Assembly: GCA_016841825.1 (NCBI GenBank)
Contig: JAENYK010000009.1
Coordinates: 1 to 64,000, forward strand
Reading direction: 5' to 3'
Length of the DNA stretch: 64,000 nucleotides
Source of the DNA: Halothermothrix sp.
GTDB taxonomy: Bacteria > Bacillota > Halanaerobiia > DY22613
Made by a program: the position numbers and the translations under genes. The notes under the pieces were generated by a model, which made no database searches, was not told the DNA's origin, and saw only the letters and a list, made by a program, of their open reading frames with translations. Shown here piece after piece: positions 7,725 through 16,940 of this stretch (positions are counted from its first letter, which is position 1; every line of letters starts with the position of its first letter).

Positions 7725-9854
7725 TTATTTTAAATCATATTTGCACAGTACAGCTTTAATAGCCATGTACTCAACCTCATCAGGTAAAGCCTCTTTAATT
7801 GGTTTTAACCTCTCACTTCCCACTTCTTGAACTACTTTCAAAATTAGATATTCATACTCCTCTGGAATTAAGTGATCCAGATTCACATTTAATCCCTCTT
7901 TCTTGCCTTTGATCAGATGATCTTGAATAGTAGTTATGGTTAATTCCCGTTCAGCAGCTATTTCCTGGAGAGTTTTCCCTGCAATAAACATCTCACTGGT
8001 GATCACATGACTCCTTTTCTTAGTCTCCTGTTTAGCTGTTTTAGCGACAAGATTTAACTCTTTTTTACGTGCACTGTTGCCATATTCAACAATATAATCC
8101 TGAATTACTGCCAGAAATTCTGTCCCATATCTTTGGAGTTTGGCTTCACCTACACCTTTCATCGCCAGAAAACTCTCCCCATCTACAGGACAGTATTCAT
8201 CCATCTCACGCAAGGTACCATCGGCAAAAACATGATATGGTGGGATATTCTCTCTTGTTGAGATCTCTTTACGCAAGGTGCGTAATCTTTCAAAAAGAGT
8301 ATCTTCTCTGATAACTTTTGTCTTCTTTTTCTGCATCCGCTGAAAGACCTGTTCGTCTCCACGCAAGACTGGTATCGCTTTCTCCTGTAACTGTATAATG
8401 GGATACTTGCCTTCACTTAGAGCCAGGTATTCATCAGCAATCAACATATTAATCATATCTCTGATAGCTTTAATCGTATATTCTGCCATAATGCCATAGG
8501 TTGACAATCTGTTAAAACCCATATCGAAAACTTTTTTTGTCGATGAACCTCTAAGAACCTGAGCTACCATTGAACTACCCCAACGCTGCTGCATCCGATA
8601 GATACAGGAGAAAATCTTCTGAGCTTCAATAGTTATATCAACCAATTCTGTCTCATCATTGCAATTACTACAATTGCCACAATATTCAACAGTTCCTTCT
8701 TCCCCAAAGTATTCAAGAATATATCTCCTGAGACACCTGGGTGTATGGCAATAATCCACCATGGATTGAAGCATTTTATACTGCTGAGTCTGTCTTTCGG
8801 GAGACCTGATAGTCTGTTCAATCAAATATTTCTGAATAAGTACATCCTGAGCACCAAAGAGTAGAATACATTCGCTGGCCTCTCCATCTCTTCCCGCCCG
8901 ACCAGCTTCCTGATAATAGGCTTCCATGTTTTTAGGTAGGTTATAGTGAATCACATACCTGACATTAGACTTGTCAATACCCATGCCAAAAGCATTAGTA
9001 GCTACGATAATATTAATATTATCGAATAGAAAGGCATCCTGGGTGTCTTTACGTTCCTGATCTGTTAAGCCAGCGTGATATTTGCCCGCATTATAACCTT
9101 TTCCTTGTAAAAATTCACAGATATTCTCCACCTCTTTACGGGTAGCAGCATAGATGATTCCTACCCGTTCAGGATCCGCTCCAATATAATTCAGGAGAAA
9201 ATCTCTCTTATTCTCACCCCGGACAACAGTAAAGGATAGATTAGGTCTATTAAAACCTGTAACGAAGATTTTTGGATCTTTCAAAGTTAGAAGATTAACA
9301 ATATCCCCTTTAACCTCATCAGTAGCAGTCGCCGTGAAAGCAGAAATAATCGGACGATTCGGTAACTGAGCAATCATTGGAGCAATAGAGCGATAACTAG
9401 GGCGAAAATCATGTCCCCACTGGGAAACACAATGAGCTTCATCGACTGCAATCATACTAATAGAGATAGCAGCTAGCAAACTCCAAAAATGATCAGATTC
9501 TAATCTCTCTGGTGCAGCATAGATTAATTTGAACTCTCCGGCAGCTGCCCTGCGTATCCTCTCTCTGGTTTCTCTAATTCCCAATGAACTATTGATAAAA
9601 GTAGCTGGTATTCCTATGTTCACCAGACCATCGACCTGATCTTTCATTAAGGAAATCAATGGTGAGATCACTAAAGTCACACCTGACAGTAGAAGTGCAG
9701 GAATCTGGTAGCAGATAGATTTACCAGCTCCGGTTGGCATTACTGCACAGGTATCTTTACCCTGCAGGATAGTTTCAATTACCTTCTCTTGTCCTCCTCT
9801 AAAATCTGAGTAGCCGTAATATCTATTTAATAGTTGCCTGGCTTGCTCAAGCAT
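7725..9854 (-). CDS. recQ: ATP-dependent DNA helicase RecQ
   Basis: A 709-residue RecQ, a 3'-5' DNA helicase for recombination and fork repair. The Superfamily 2 motifs are clear: Q-motif and motif I (MPTGAGKSICYQIP, ~res 41), motif II DEAH (SMIAVDEAHCVSQWGHDFR), motif III SAFTATATDEV, motifs V/VI NAFGMGIDKSNVRYVIHYNLP and YYQEAGRAGRDG. The RecQ zinc-binding region follows (CLRRYILEYFGEE, CGNCSNC), then the RQC winged helix, an HRDC domain (about residues 510-590) and a C-terminal helix-turn-helix extension (ITSEMFIAGKTLQEIAAEREL), as in many Bacillota RecQ proteins. The ATG has an AAGGGG ribosome-binding site. The gene stands alone with its own terminator. Confidence 0.96.
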   Translation of the reverse strand: MLEQARQLLNRYYGYSDFRGGQEKVIETILQGKDTCAVMPTGAGKSICYQIPALLLSGVTLVISPLISLMKDQVDGLVNIGIPATFINSSLGIRETRERIRRAAAGEFKLIYAAPERLESDHFWSLLAAISISMIAVDEAHCVSQWGHDFRPSYRSIAPMIAQLPNRPIISAFTATATDEVKGDIVNLLTLKDPKIFVTGFNRPNLSFTVVRGENKRDFLLNYIGADPERVGIIYAATRKEVENICEFLQGKGYNAGKYHAGLTDQERKDTQDAFLFDNINIIVATNAFGMGIDKSNVRYVIHYNLPKNMEAYYQEAGRAGRDGEASECILLFGAQDVLIQKYLIEQTIRSPERQTQQYKMLQSMVDYCHTPRCLRRYILEYFGEEGTVEYCGNCSNCNDETELVDITIEAQKIFSCIYRMQQRWGSSMVAQVLRGSSTKKVFDMGFNRLSTYGIMAEYTIKAIRDMINMLIADEYLALSEGKYPIIQLQEKAIPVLRGDEQVFQRMQKKKTKVIREDTLFERLRTLRKEISTRENIPPYHVFADGTLREMDEYCPVDGESFLAMKGVGEAKLQRYGTEFLAVIQDYIVEYGNSARKKELNLVAKTAKQETKKRSHVITSEMFIAGKTLQEIAAERELTITTIQDHLIKGKKEGLNVNLDHLIPEEYEYLILKVVQEVGSERLKPIKEALPDEVEYMAIKAVLCKYDLK

Positions 9855-9871
9855 CTTAAAACCCCTTTCTA

Positions 9872-10056
9872 TTACCTTCTAGCTAAAACTCTGGCCATCT
9901 TAATCAATCCTCCGACATAAACAAAGAAATCCTGATATGCAGCGTAGAAATAGTTGCCGCCCGTATGGTCATCAAAAATCAATTTCCGCTGTCGTCGTCA
10001 TCCTCTGCAGCAGAGTTGAAACCATTGACGATCCTGTCATCGAAAATCAGCAGCAT
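9872..10056 (-). pseudogene. Frameshifted remnant of an unidentified coding sequence with an internal duplication
   Basis: Between recQ and yedE, the minus strand reads MLLIFDDRIVNGFNSAAEDDD, then, after a one-base frame change, KLIFDDHTGGNYFYAAYQDF and a C-terminal VGGLIKMARVLARR before TAA at 9872. The two pieces resemble each other (LIFDD...NGFNSAAED versus LIFDD...GNYFYAAYQD), also at DNA level, so they are a diverged tandem duplication or two repeats of one domain. There is no ribosome-binding site. It looks like the 3' end of a lost gene; I do not recognise the family. Confidence 0.35.
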
Positions 10057-10327
10057 ATGGTAGCAGAATTAGTTCTTAACATTGAAGTGTTTGCCGTAAT
10101 TCAGCAAAGATGAGCATCCTAAAACTCTATTCTGGAAAACAATCTATTCTCCTCTTTTTTCCATAAGAACCGCTCAGAAAAATAGTCCAAATTCCCGATA
10201 AGACCAAATAATTTGCTAACAAAGGATATATTTACTTTTTTTATGATAAGAATAAAGGGATTTAATACTGTTATACCGAATATGTGAATAGAATAACAAT
10301 ATACAATTATGAGGAGGGTGTTTAAAA
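10057..10327. other. Non-coding stretch upstream of yedE
   Basis: AT-rich leader and presumed promoter region of the yedE operon. I see no convincing promoter hexamers or riboswitch fold. The yedE ribosome-binding site GAGGAGG is at its right end. Confidence 0.4.
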
Positions 10328-11422
10328 ATGGATAAGCGTCATAAGCTCATTATTATCACAGGAGTCGTTATCGGTTTCTTGGCAGCACTTTTGGTTAAGT
10401 TTGGTAATCCCGGAAATATGGGTTTCTGCATCGCCTGTTTTATTCGAGATATAACCGGTGCGCTAAAGTTACATAGTGCTGCCCCTGTTCAGTACATCCG
10501 CCCCGAAATTATTGGACTTGTCCTGGGTGGTATTATCGCCGCATTAAGATTTAAGGAATTTAAATCTATGGGAGGTGCACAAGTCGTTCTGCGACTGCTC
10601 TTTGGAGCATTTATGATGATTGGTGCTCTCGTCTTTTTGGGTTGTCCTTTACGGGCTATCCTCCGTCTGGGTGGTGGTGACCTGAATGCCATCTTTGGAA
10701 TCCTGGGTTTCGCAGGGGGGGTTGGTGTCGGTACAATCTATCTGAAGAAAGGTTACTCTATGGGTAAACCTGTACATACTGAAAGTCAAGTCGGCGGAGT
10801 AATCTTCCCGGTACTAATCTTTGGTCTGTTGGCACTCTTACTTATACAGCCAGGATTTATCGCTTTCAGTCAGTCTGGCCCAGGTGCTGCAGTGGCTCCA
10901 ATCTGGCTAGCTCTGATAGCAGGTCTAGTAGTCGGTTTCTTAAGTCAACGTTCTGGTTTCTGTTTGGGTGGCGGCTGGAGAGATATGTACCTTGGCAAGA
11001 ATACTCATCTGATGCAAGGCTATTTAGCTATTTTTGCTTCTGTTCTGGTTTTCAATCTAATTTTTGGACAATTCAAATGGGGATTTGCCGGTCAGCCCGC
11101 AGCTCATAGCGACCATCTCTGGTCATTTTTAGGAATGGCCCTGGTAGGTATCTGTGCGGTCTTCGCAGAAGGTTGTCCACTCCGTCAACTGATTAAATCT
11201 GCTGAAGGTAAAATGGATCACGTAATTGTAGTAATTGGGATGGTTCTCGGTGCTGCTCTTTCCCATAACTTCGGTCTCGCCAGTAGTGGTACAGGTACTA
11301 CTTCCAATGGTCGAGTATCTGTAGTTATCGGTCTGGTGAGTGTTATTGTGATTGGTTATTTCTTAACCGAAGCACATCGGGCTAAAAGCTCTCCGAAGGT
11401 ATCCCAGGGGGAAGCTATGTAA
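10328..11422 (+). CDS. yedE: YedE/YeeE-family membrane protein (putative selenium/sulfur transport)
   Basis: A 364-residue integral membrane protein made of two homologous halves with about ten hydrophobic helices. Each half has the conserved cysteine motifs of the YeeE/YedE family: MGFCIACFIRD and LGCPLRAILRLGGGD in the first, SGFCLGGGWRD and EGCPLRQLIKSAEG in the second. These cysteines line the thiosulfate path in characterised YeeE proteins. Family members next to a DUF3343 gene, as here, are generally annotated as selenium-metabolism YedE proteins. The stop TAA overlaps the next ATG by one base, so the two are translationally coupled. Substrate is inferred from context only. Confidence 0.88.
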   Translation: MDKRHKLIIITGVVIGFLAALLVKFGNPGNMGFCIACFIRDITGALKLHSAAPVQYIRPEIIGLVLGGIIAALRFKEFKSMGGAQVVLRLLFGAFMMIGALVFLGCPLRAILRLGGGDLNAIFGILGFAGGVGVGTIYLKKGYSMGKPVHTESQVGGVIFPVLIFGLLALLLIQPGFIAFSQSGPGAAVAPIWLALIAGLVVGFLSQRSGFCLGGGWRDMYLGKNTHLMQGYLAIFASVLVFNLIFGQFKWGFAGQPAAHSDHLWSFLGMALVGICAVFAEGCPLRQLIKSAEGKMDHVIVVIGMVLGAALSHNFGLASSGTGTTSNGRVSVVIGLVSVIVIGYFLTEAHRAKSSPKVSQGEAM

Positions 11423-11700
11423 TGCCTGATGTTTTGAAAGAATATCTGGTCTTTACTTTTCCTTCAACCTATTATGCACTTAAGGCAGAAAAAGCTCTCT
11501 TAGCCAGAGGGTATGATATCCCCTTATCTCCTCTACCTCGTCAGCTCTCTTCAAATTGTGGAGAAGTGATTCGAGTAGAACCAGAAATGAAAGTTGAGAT
11601 AAGAGATAACCTGTTAGCTGCCAATGTAGAGATTGAAGAGATCCATCTCGTTCAGGAGAAGAAAAAGACTAACTTAATGGACAAATTTTTCGGATATTAA
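11422..11700 (+). CDS. DUF3343 protein (putative Se/S carrier-like)
   Basis: A 92-residue soluble protein. The fold pattern is YLVFTFPSTYYALKAEKALLARGYDIPLSPLPRQLSSNCGEVIRV, the DUF3343 signature with one conserved cysteine in the NCG motif. Family members sit beside YedE/YedF-type genes and are proposed to carry reduced sulfur or selenium on that cysteine. The start overlaps the yedE stop. The two genes share a terminator at 11721-11758. Function is by family association. Confidence 0.85.
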   Translation: MPDVLKEYLVFTFPSTYYALKAEKALLARGYDIPLSPLPRQLSSNCGEVIRVEPEMKVEIRDNLLAANVEIEEIHLVQEKKKTNLMDKFFGY

Positions 11701-11720
11701 CTAAATCTTACGAATATGTT

Positions 11721-11758
11721 AGGCTGTGCTTTACAGCTCATCTTTTAAAGCACAGCCT
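11721..11758 (+). terminator. Terminator of the yedE-DUF3343 operon
   Basis: A 13-bp stem AGGCTGTGCTTTA / TAAAGCACAGCCT, followed by TAATTTTTTATCTTTTTT. Strong Rho-independent terminator on the plus strand. Confidence 0.9.
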
Positions 11759-11813
11759 TAATTTTTTATCTTTTTTGAATGTTTAGACAAATGAATTACC
11801 CCAAAAAAGCAAA

Positions 11814-11882
11814 TTAAATCACTTTCCCTCCAAGTTCTGTATCCATCTGTTTGGTAATAGTCAAAGCTTCTGGTAACGCAAT
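11814..11882 (-). pseudogene. N-terminal scrap of an Fpg/Nei-family DNA glycosylase
   Basis: Right after the stop of the gene at 11887, and behind GAGGAG, the minus strand reads IALPEALTITKQMDTELGGK then VI and stop. This matches the start of Fpg/Nei-like glycosylases ('ELPEA-x-TI-x-x-QM-x-x-x-L-x-GK-x-I'). The initiator ATG is absent and the gene is cut after about 23 codons. Remnant of a lost operon partner. Confidence 0.4.
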
Positions 11883-11886
11883 CTCC

Positions 11887-12261
11887 TCAAAAATACCGGG
11901 TTATCGCTTTGCTTAACATATCTCTAATTCTGGTCACTTCATTAGCGTCTTCTGCAAATATAAACCCCGAGCTCAACTTCAATCCTGACTTTTTCCAAAT
12001 AACTTTAAACACTTTTTGACCTACACCCCATCTTCCTGAATGCCATTTACCAAATTTGATCGCAGAGATTGAATCAAAAGCAATAAATAAAGGTTCACGG
12101 GTAAAAAATCTATGAAAGAAGATCCCTTCATCAGTAAACCAGTACTCACCTGAACCTCTGGCAAACATATTATTACTGGTGTACCTTTTCCACCATTTTC
12201 CATCTATCTCTGTACCAAAATAATAACCAGCACTTTTTTCTATCTCTTCAATATTTGTCAT
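11887..12261 (-). CDS. Hypothetical PH-like domain protein
   Basis: A 124-residue cytosolic protein with no signal peptide. The alternating strand pattern (GEYWFTDEGIFFHRFF, PLFIAFDSISAIKFGKW, GQKVFKVIWKKSGLKLSSGF), ending in a helix (EDANEVTRIRDMLSKAI), resembles small bacterial PH/GRAM-like beta-barrel proteins. No catalytic motif is visible. Ribosome-binding site GAGAGGAG before ATG. Monocistronic, or once followed by the glycosylase whose scrap lies downstream. Function unknown. Confidence 0.7.
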   Translation of the reverse strand: MTNIEEIEKSAGYYFGTEIDGKWWKRYTSNNMFARGSGEYWFTDEGIFFHRFFTREPLFIAFDSISAIKFGKWHSGRWGVGQKVFKVIWKKSGLKLSSGFIFAEDANEVTRIRDMLSKAITRYF

Positions 12262-12381
12262 CTGTTTTCACTCCTCTCCATTTTGCTGTTGTAAGCACTA
12301 ATTATTCAACCCAATCATCTTCACACACAGCATAAATTTATCATACAATTTCTACACTTCTCTAATTCATATAGTTATTAA

Positions 12382-13155
12382 TTATAACCTATTTATATAG
12401 TTAAGAGTAAATTTGATAAACTCTCTGGTAGCGGAGAATTTTTTTAAACCAAGACCATACTTCCAGTTTATAGCGTCCTCAATCAATTCTTTCCAGGGCT
12501 CAGCAAAAGATTTCTCTGCCCAATCAGCAGCAGCTTTTTTCGAAACCATCTTTCCATAGGTAAACAAATATAAAATTCTACACATGGTCAAAACAGCATA
12601 AGCCTGATATTCATCATCACTCTGTAAAGTAGTAGGTTCTGTCAGCATCGGAACCCACCATTCTTCTAAGACTTTTAAACTTGCTTCCTGCAATTCATCT
12701 GAAGAAATTGGAGCAATCAATTTTTGAGGTCCAGGTCCTATAACACAAAAACCATATTCCCGCAGAACATATAGTTCTAAAATCCATTCAAAACCATAAC
12801 GAGCTAACAAGAATTTATCCTTATTCACATATAGACGTACTTCCTCAGGTGGTTGTTTTCTGGATAATAATTTCCGGGGGAGATAAGAACCTTCCAATTT
12901 GTTTGTCCATATGTTTTCAGCAAATAAAAGCTGCTTATGCATTTTTTCCAGCGCTATATATAGATTATTAGAAATTTTGTCTTTGGTCACTACCATAAAA
13001 TCAATATCACTGCTAGTGGGATTAAAATCTCCTAAAGCCAATGATCCATGAATATATATACCTAGTAATAAATCTTGAAGAACATTTTGGACCTCCTGTG
13101 CAAATAGCTGAATTGCATCAGCTACATCTTTAAAGTTAGTTATCTGATGATTCAC
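12382..13155 (-). CDS. AadA-like nucleotidyltransferase with DUF4111 domain
   Basis: A 257-residue protein. The N-terminal nucleotidyltransferase core is at about residues 33-55: GIYIHGSLALGDFNPTSSDID, the G-S-x(7-9)-D-x-D pattern of Pol-beta superfamily transferases (GSLALGDFNPTSSDID). The C-terminal half is helical (DUF4111) with WWVPMLTEP and LTMCRILYLFTYGKMVSKKAAADWA, as in aminoglycoside 3''/9-adenylyltransferases (AadA, ANT(3'')). It could modify an aminoglycoside or another small hydroxylated substrate; chromosomal AadA-like proteins are not always resistance enzymes. Good GGAGG ribosome-binding site. Confidence 0.85.
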   Translation of the reverse strand: MNHQITNFKDVADAIQLFAQEVQNVLQDLLLGIYIHGSLALGDFNPTSSDIDFMVVTKDKISNNLYIALEKMHKQLLFAENIWTNKLEGSYLPRKLLSRKQPPEEVRLYVNKDKFLLARYGFEWILELYVLREYGFCVIGPGPQKLIAPISSDELQEASLKVLEEWWVPMLTEPTTLQSDDEYQAYAVLTMCRILYLFTYGKMVSKKAAADWAEKSFAEPWKELIEDAINWKYGLGLKKFSATREFIKFTLNYINRL

Positions 13156-13228
13156 CCTCCAACCTCCCGTATAAGATATCTTAATTGTACATTAGTATAG
13201 AAAATAATCGGATTCCACATGTTGATCT

Positions 13229-14827
13229 TTAAACCATACTTATCTTATCCCTCTGATTCTGGTGGTTAGAAAAGCCACAGCTATGTAAAAAGTTCATAAA
13301 AGCTTCTCTCCCCTGTTGATCCTTTTTAAAAACACTTGCATCCAGTATAGTAGCCAAATATTTGAAGCCAACTTCATCTTGAATTATCTTATCGGCTTTT
13401 TCCCTGGATAAAGGACTGCCGTATTTTGCAATTAATTCTTCAATCCAGATCAGATGTTTATTTAGCAAATGATCTCTCTTTTGAATCTCCTCAGTCAAGA
13501 AAGGAATCTCTCCAGTTAATATTTCTTTGATCTGCTGCAGCTCTAGATCTAATCTACCCGGAAGAATCGCCAAACCCATTACCTCAATTACGCCGATATT
13601 CTCTTTTTTTATATGGTGTAAGTCCTTATGTGGGTGAAAGATACCATCTGGATACTCCTCTGATGTTCGATTATTTCTCAGAACCAGATCTATCTCGAAG
13701 AACTCTCCTTTTTTTCTGACAATGGGTGTAACAGCATTATGAGGAACAACTTGCCCATCTTTTTGCGTATAGGCGAGAATGTTAACGCCAGGTTCAGAAT
13801 ACTCCTTCCATTTATCCATAATATGGGTTGCCAACTCTATGAGTTCGACTTTATCTGAACCCCTAAATCTAATACATGACATAGCCCATTTTGGAATACT
13901 TATCTCAATATCAGGATATTTACTACAAGATAATCTTAAATCAACTTTAGCAAATTCTATGGGAAAAGTCGCCCGACCACCCTGATAGTGATCGTGATTT
14001 AGGATCGAACCTCCCACTATCGGCAAACCCGCATTGGCACCGAGGAAATAATGGGGAAATTGCTCCACAAAATCTACCATTCTCAGCAATGCCTGGAGAT
14101 CTATATTCATAGGCTTATGTTTCTCACTAATTACTATACAATGTTCGTTGTAGTAGGAATAAGGTGAATACTGTAGAAACCACTGTTCCCCTTCCAGAGT
14201 AATCGGTATGACTCGATGATTCTGACGTCCAGGATGGTCCAGTCTTCCCGTATAACCGACATTCTCTAAACACAACATACATTTAGGGTACCCGGTTTTT
14301 TTGAGTGATTTTAATCTGGCAATCTCTTTTGGGTCTTTCTCAGGTTTTGATAAGTTAATACTTACTTTCAGATTACCATATTCAGTTTCTGTTACCCAGA
14401 CAATATCTTTCTTTATTCTTTCTTCCCGAATATAATTCGTAGCTTTGGAAAAAGCATAATAAAAATCGGTTGCTTCTTCGATAGCTGATGTTTCCCGAAT
14501 TGCCAGAAACCTTCTAACAACTTCAGATTGGCGTGGAGTTAATAGACCCATGATTTTAGAACCAAACCGATCTCTCTGAGTCACGGTATTTTTAGAGATA
14601 ATACCCCTTTCTGCCGCATAATCAATCAAATTATCCAAAATCACATGAAAATCATCAACATCTTCATATTGTACTTCTTCACCGTAAGGTTCATTTATAG
14701 CGAACAATTCCAGGAAGCTATTTCTAATCTGCACTACGTCCCAGCCTTCAATAAGTCCAGTCTGTACTCCATATTGTAGAAGTTTCTCAATATTGATCTG
14801 TAAAAGCTCAACTATAGATCTTGACAT
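13229..14827 (-). CDS. galT: UDP-glucose--hexose-1-phosphate uridylyltransferase (class II GalT)
   Basis: A 532-residue enzyme of the Leloir pathway, transferring UMP between glucose-1-P and galactose-1-P. Its length is that of the Bacillota-type GalT, much longer than the E. coli type. The helical N-terminal domain contains RQSEVVRRFLAIRE. The catalytic part contains LCLENVGYTGRLDHPGR and the substrate motif PIVGGSILNHDHYQGG. I choose the ATG at 14827, preceded by AAGGAAG with 8-nt spacing; a GTG three codons upstream lies on top of that site. No galK or galE is adjacent. The gene is preceded and followed by non-sugar genes. Confidence 0.92.
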   Translation of the reverse strand: MSRSIVELLQINIEKLLQYGVQTGLIEGWDVVQIRNSFLELFAINEPYGEEVQYEDVDDFHVILDNLIDYAAERGIISKNTVTQRDRFGSKIMGLLTPRQSEVVRRFLAIRETSAIEEATDFYYAFSKATNYIREERIKKDIVWVTETEYGNLKVSINLSKPEKDPKEIARLKSLKKTGYPKCMLCLENVGYTGRLDHPGRQNHRVIPITLEGEQWFLQYSPYSYYNEHCIVISEKHKPMNIDLQALLRMVDFVEQFPHYFLGANAGLPIVGGSILNHDHYQGGRATFPIEFAKVDLRLSCSKYPDIEISIPKWAMSCIRFRGSDKVELIELATHIMDKWKEYSEPGVNILAYTQKDGQVVPHNAVTPIVRKKGEFFEIDLVLRNNRTSEEYPDGIFHPHKDLHHIKKENIGVIEVMGLAILPGRLDLELQQIKEILTGEIPFLTEEIQKRDHLLNKHLIWIEELIAKYGSPLSREKADKIIQDEVGFKYLATILDASVFKKDQQGREAFMNFLHSCGFSNHQNQRDKISMV

Positions 14828-14997
14828 ATACGTCACTTCCTTATACTATTTCAGTAATTAATAAATTTCAGGTAAATCAAATTGATTTACCAAACACAGA
14901 TGAATATAAAACCAGCCTACATTCTTAGAACTTTAGAAAATCCCCGTCAAAACACCCATGCTAGTAATGAGTTTGTCTGGCCAAGTTAACCTAACAT

Positions 14998-15474
14998 TTA
15001 TCTTACCTGATGAAATATATGAATAGCATAATCTTTCTTTACAATCTTCAAATATTCTTCTTCACCCTTTGCAGTCAAAGATTCTGCAACTCTCTGAATT
15101 AACCTCTTCTCCATCTTCCAGGTTACCACAAACAAGATGTAACCTCCTTTACGCACCACTCTAACCATCTCCTGCAGAACATCATCCAAGTCCTCTTCCA
15201 GATGAGCTAATGCATTATAACAAGCTACTATGTCAAATCTATCGTCCGGTAGATTTAAATCTGCAGCATTCATTTCCTCAAAAGTTAGATTTGAGGGGAT
15301 GTCTTTTAGTCCCCTTTTGAGAAAACGCTTTAATGAAATGTCTGTAGCTAATACAGAAGAAGCATACTTAGATATCTCCAAACTAAAATCCGAATCACCA
15401 CAGGCTATCTCTAATATACTTTTATCTTCTACAATATTTTTTAATTCTCCAGATATTCGTTCAATAATTTTCAT
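14998..15474 (-). CDS. Class I SAM-dependent methyltransferase
   Basis: A 158-residue protein starting at the ATG behind GGGGGATGATATA. The SAM-binding signature ILEIACGDSDFSLEISKYA (motif I) is at residues ~22-40, followed by VLATDISLKRF, MNAADLNLPDDRFDIVACYNALAHLEED and the post-motif VRVVRKGGYILFVVTW. It is shorter than typical Methyltransf_11 proteins but the fold core is complete. Substrate unknown. It lies 42 nt downstream of the phosphotransferase gene and may be co-transcribed with it. Confidence 0.82.
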   Translation of the reverse strand: MKIIERISGELKNIVEDKSILEIACGDSDFSLEISKYASSVLATDISLKRFLKRGLKDIPSNLTFEEMNAADLNLPDDRFDIVACYNALAHLEEDLDDVLQEMVRVVRKGGYILFVVTWKMEKRLIQRVAESLTAKGEEEYLKIVKKDYAIHIFHQVR

Positions 15475-15516
15475 TATATCATCCCCCAAATCATTAAATA
15501 TATAGTTGAGGAGAAA

Positions 15517-16623
15517 TCAATCTTCTCGCAGCTGTTTGATTAATTCCCGTGCTTCTACCGCCTGATCTAGCATAAAACGCTGAATTTGCACATATCTCTG
15601 CTGAGTATGCTGATCTTCTGTTTTTTGATAACGACAGACGATCCGAAATGGCCAATGCAAAGCCAAACTGATGGTATAGCCTAAACGCAGCAATCTTTTG
15701 TCACCTTGCCAACCTGTTTCACGTAGTCCTTTAAGATAATTTTCGAAAATCACTTCTCTTAGCTCACTCGCCCCGGAAAGATCAAAATCATAGAAAACGA
15801 GAGTCTCACCCAGGAGGTCTGCAATGTCCTCACCGATCATCCCGATACCAGAACAGTCCCAGTCTATAGCTACAGTACATTCCTCACCCACAACATCTTT
15901 TTGAACGAAAATGTTTCCCGCAAAATAATCCCGATGACAGAGAGTTTGCGGTAATCTGTTCAATACATCTAGAAATTGATCCCGTTCACTCCAGAGCACT
16001 AATGTTTCTTTAAGCAAATCCGGTGTAAATAGGCTATCGCTCTCAGGATATTTTTGCATCTTTACCAACCAGGGAAGAGCGCCAGAACCCCAATCCAGAA
16101 CATTTTTTACCTGCCAATAATGGGTACTCAACCATGGATATGTGGGCAATTCCTTATCCACCAGATATAGTCCCTGAAAATGGGCCAAATGACGGGCAGC
16201 CAGTGCATATTCTTCCAACCTCATCTCCAAGTTGTGAACACCCTCAACTCTTTCCAACCAGATCCATGTCTCATTTTCGGATTTTTCTTCAACTTTTAAG
16301 CAGCGGGGTATCTTGAAGGTTGAAGATAATTCTGAAAAATGCTGAGATTGATAAATCAAAACCTCACGCTGCCAGCTTTCCGGGTCCCCAAATCGTACAT
16401 AAGGCCGTTGAATCTTGAGAACTATGGACCACGAACAATCACTGACATTCGCTTGTAAACTCCGTCCACTACCATCAATAAGATACACTTCACCAATAGT
16501 TCCTCCATCAATGCGTAAAGCCTTGTAGTCAGTCACCTGAAAAGTCTTGTCCTGTAGTAATTTCTGTACAATCGGTGTTAGAGTTGATTTATTAACACTT
16601 TCCAGTTCGGTATTAACCTGCAT
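15517..16623 (-). CDS. APH-family phosphotransferase (kinase-like)
   Basis: A 368-residue protein of the aminoglycoside phosphotransferase/choline kinase fold. The N-lobe has LKIQRPYVRFGDPESWQREVLIY. The catalytic loop is LCHRDYFAGNIFV (HxD-x4-N) and the metal-binding segment AIDWDCSGIGMIGEDIADLL (DWD). A long helical C terminus follows. It probably phosphorylates a small molecule; aminoglycosides, choline or a sugar are all possible. AGGAGG ribosome-binding site before ATG. Confidence 0.82.
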   Translation of the reverse strand: MQVNTELESVNKSTLTPIVQKLLQDKTFQVTDYKALRIDGGTIGEVYLIDGSGRSLQANVSDCSWSIVLKIQRPYVRFGDPESWQREVLIYQSQHFSELSSTFKIPRCLKVEEKSENETWIWLERVEGVHNLEMRLEEYALAARHLAHFQGLYLVDKELPTYPWLSTHYWQVKNVLDWGSGALPWLVKMQKYPESDSLFTPDLLKETLVLWSERDQFLDVLNRLPQTLCHRDYFAGNIFVQKDVVGEECTVAIDWDCSGIGMIGEDIADLLGETLVFYDFDLSGASELREVIFENYLKGLRETGWQGDKRLLRLGYTISLALHWPFRIVCRYQKTEDQHTQQRYVQIQRFMLDQAVEARELIKQLRED

Positions 16624-16940
16624 CTAAACGCCTCCTTATTACAGTCGTATTAACACAAACTGTCACTGCTTTAAGTTAACGACTTCAGAAGGTGATGAAA
16701 TAAAAAACATCATTTTAGTTATTATATCCTACCTATAGAGATCGGGAGATTTCTCTTCTGAAATGTCGTTAAAATAAAATGATATAAAGTCTGCCCAATT
16801 ATTGTCTACCTGCATAGTTATCTCTCACTAGCACAGTTTTCCTTTTAGTTATTCTTTGAACCTCCTAAAAGTCCTTTAGTTATTCACGAATTATTTAACT
16901 CATTTTTTTCTTTTCATTCATTTAAAGTAAACATTAATGG
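16624..16940. other. Intergenic region between divergent genes
   Basis: Holds the upstream region of the phosphotransferase gene (minus) and leads to the phosphatase promoter (plus). AT-rich; I see no gene or clear fold in it. Confidence 0.4.

Noticed and set aside
12382-16623. Aminoglycoside-resistance island (AadA-like and APH-like genes)
   Set aside because: The two genes are separated by galT and a methyltransferase, no mobile element is seen, and both families have many non-resistance members.
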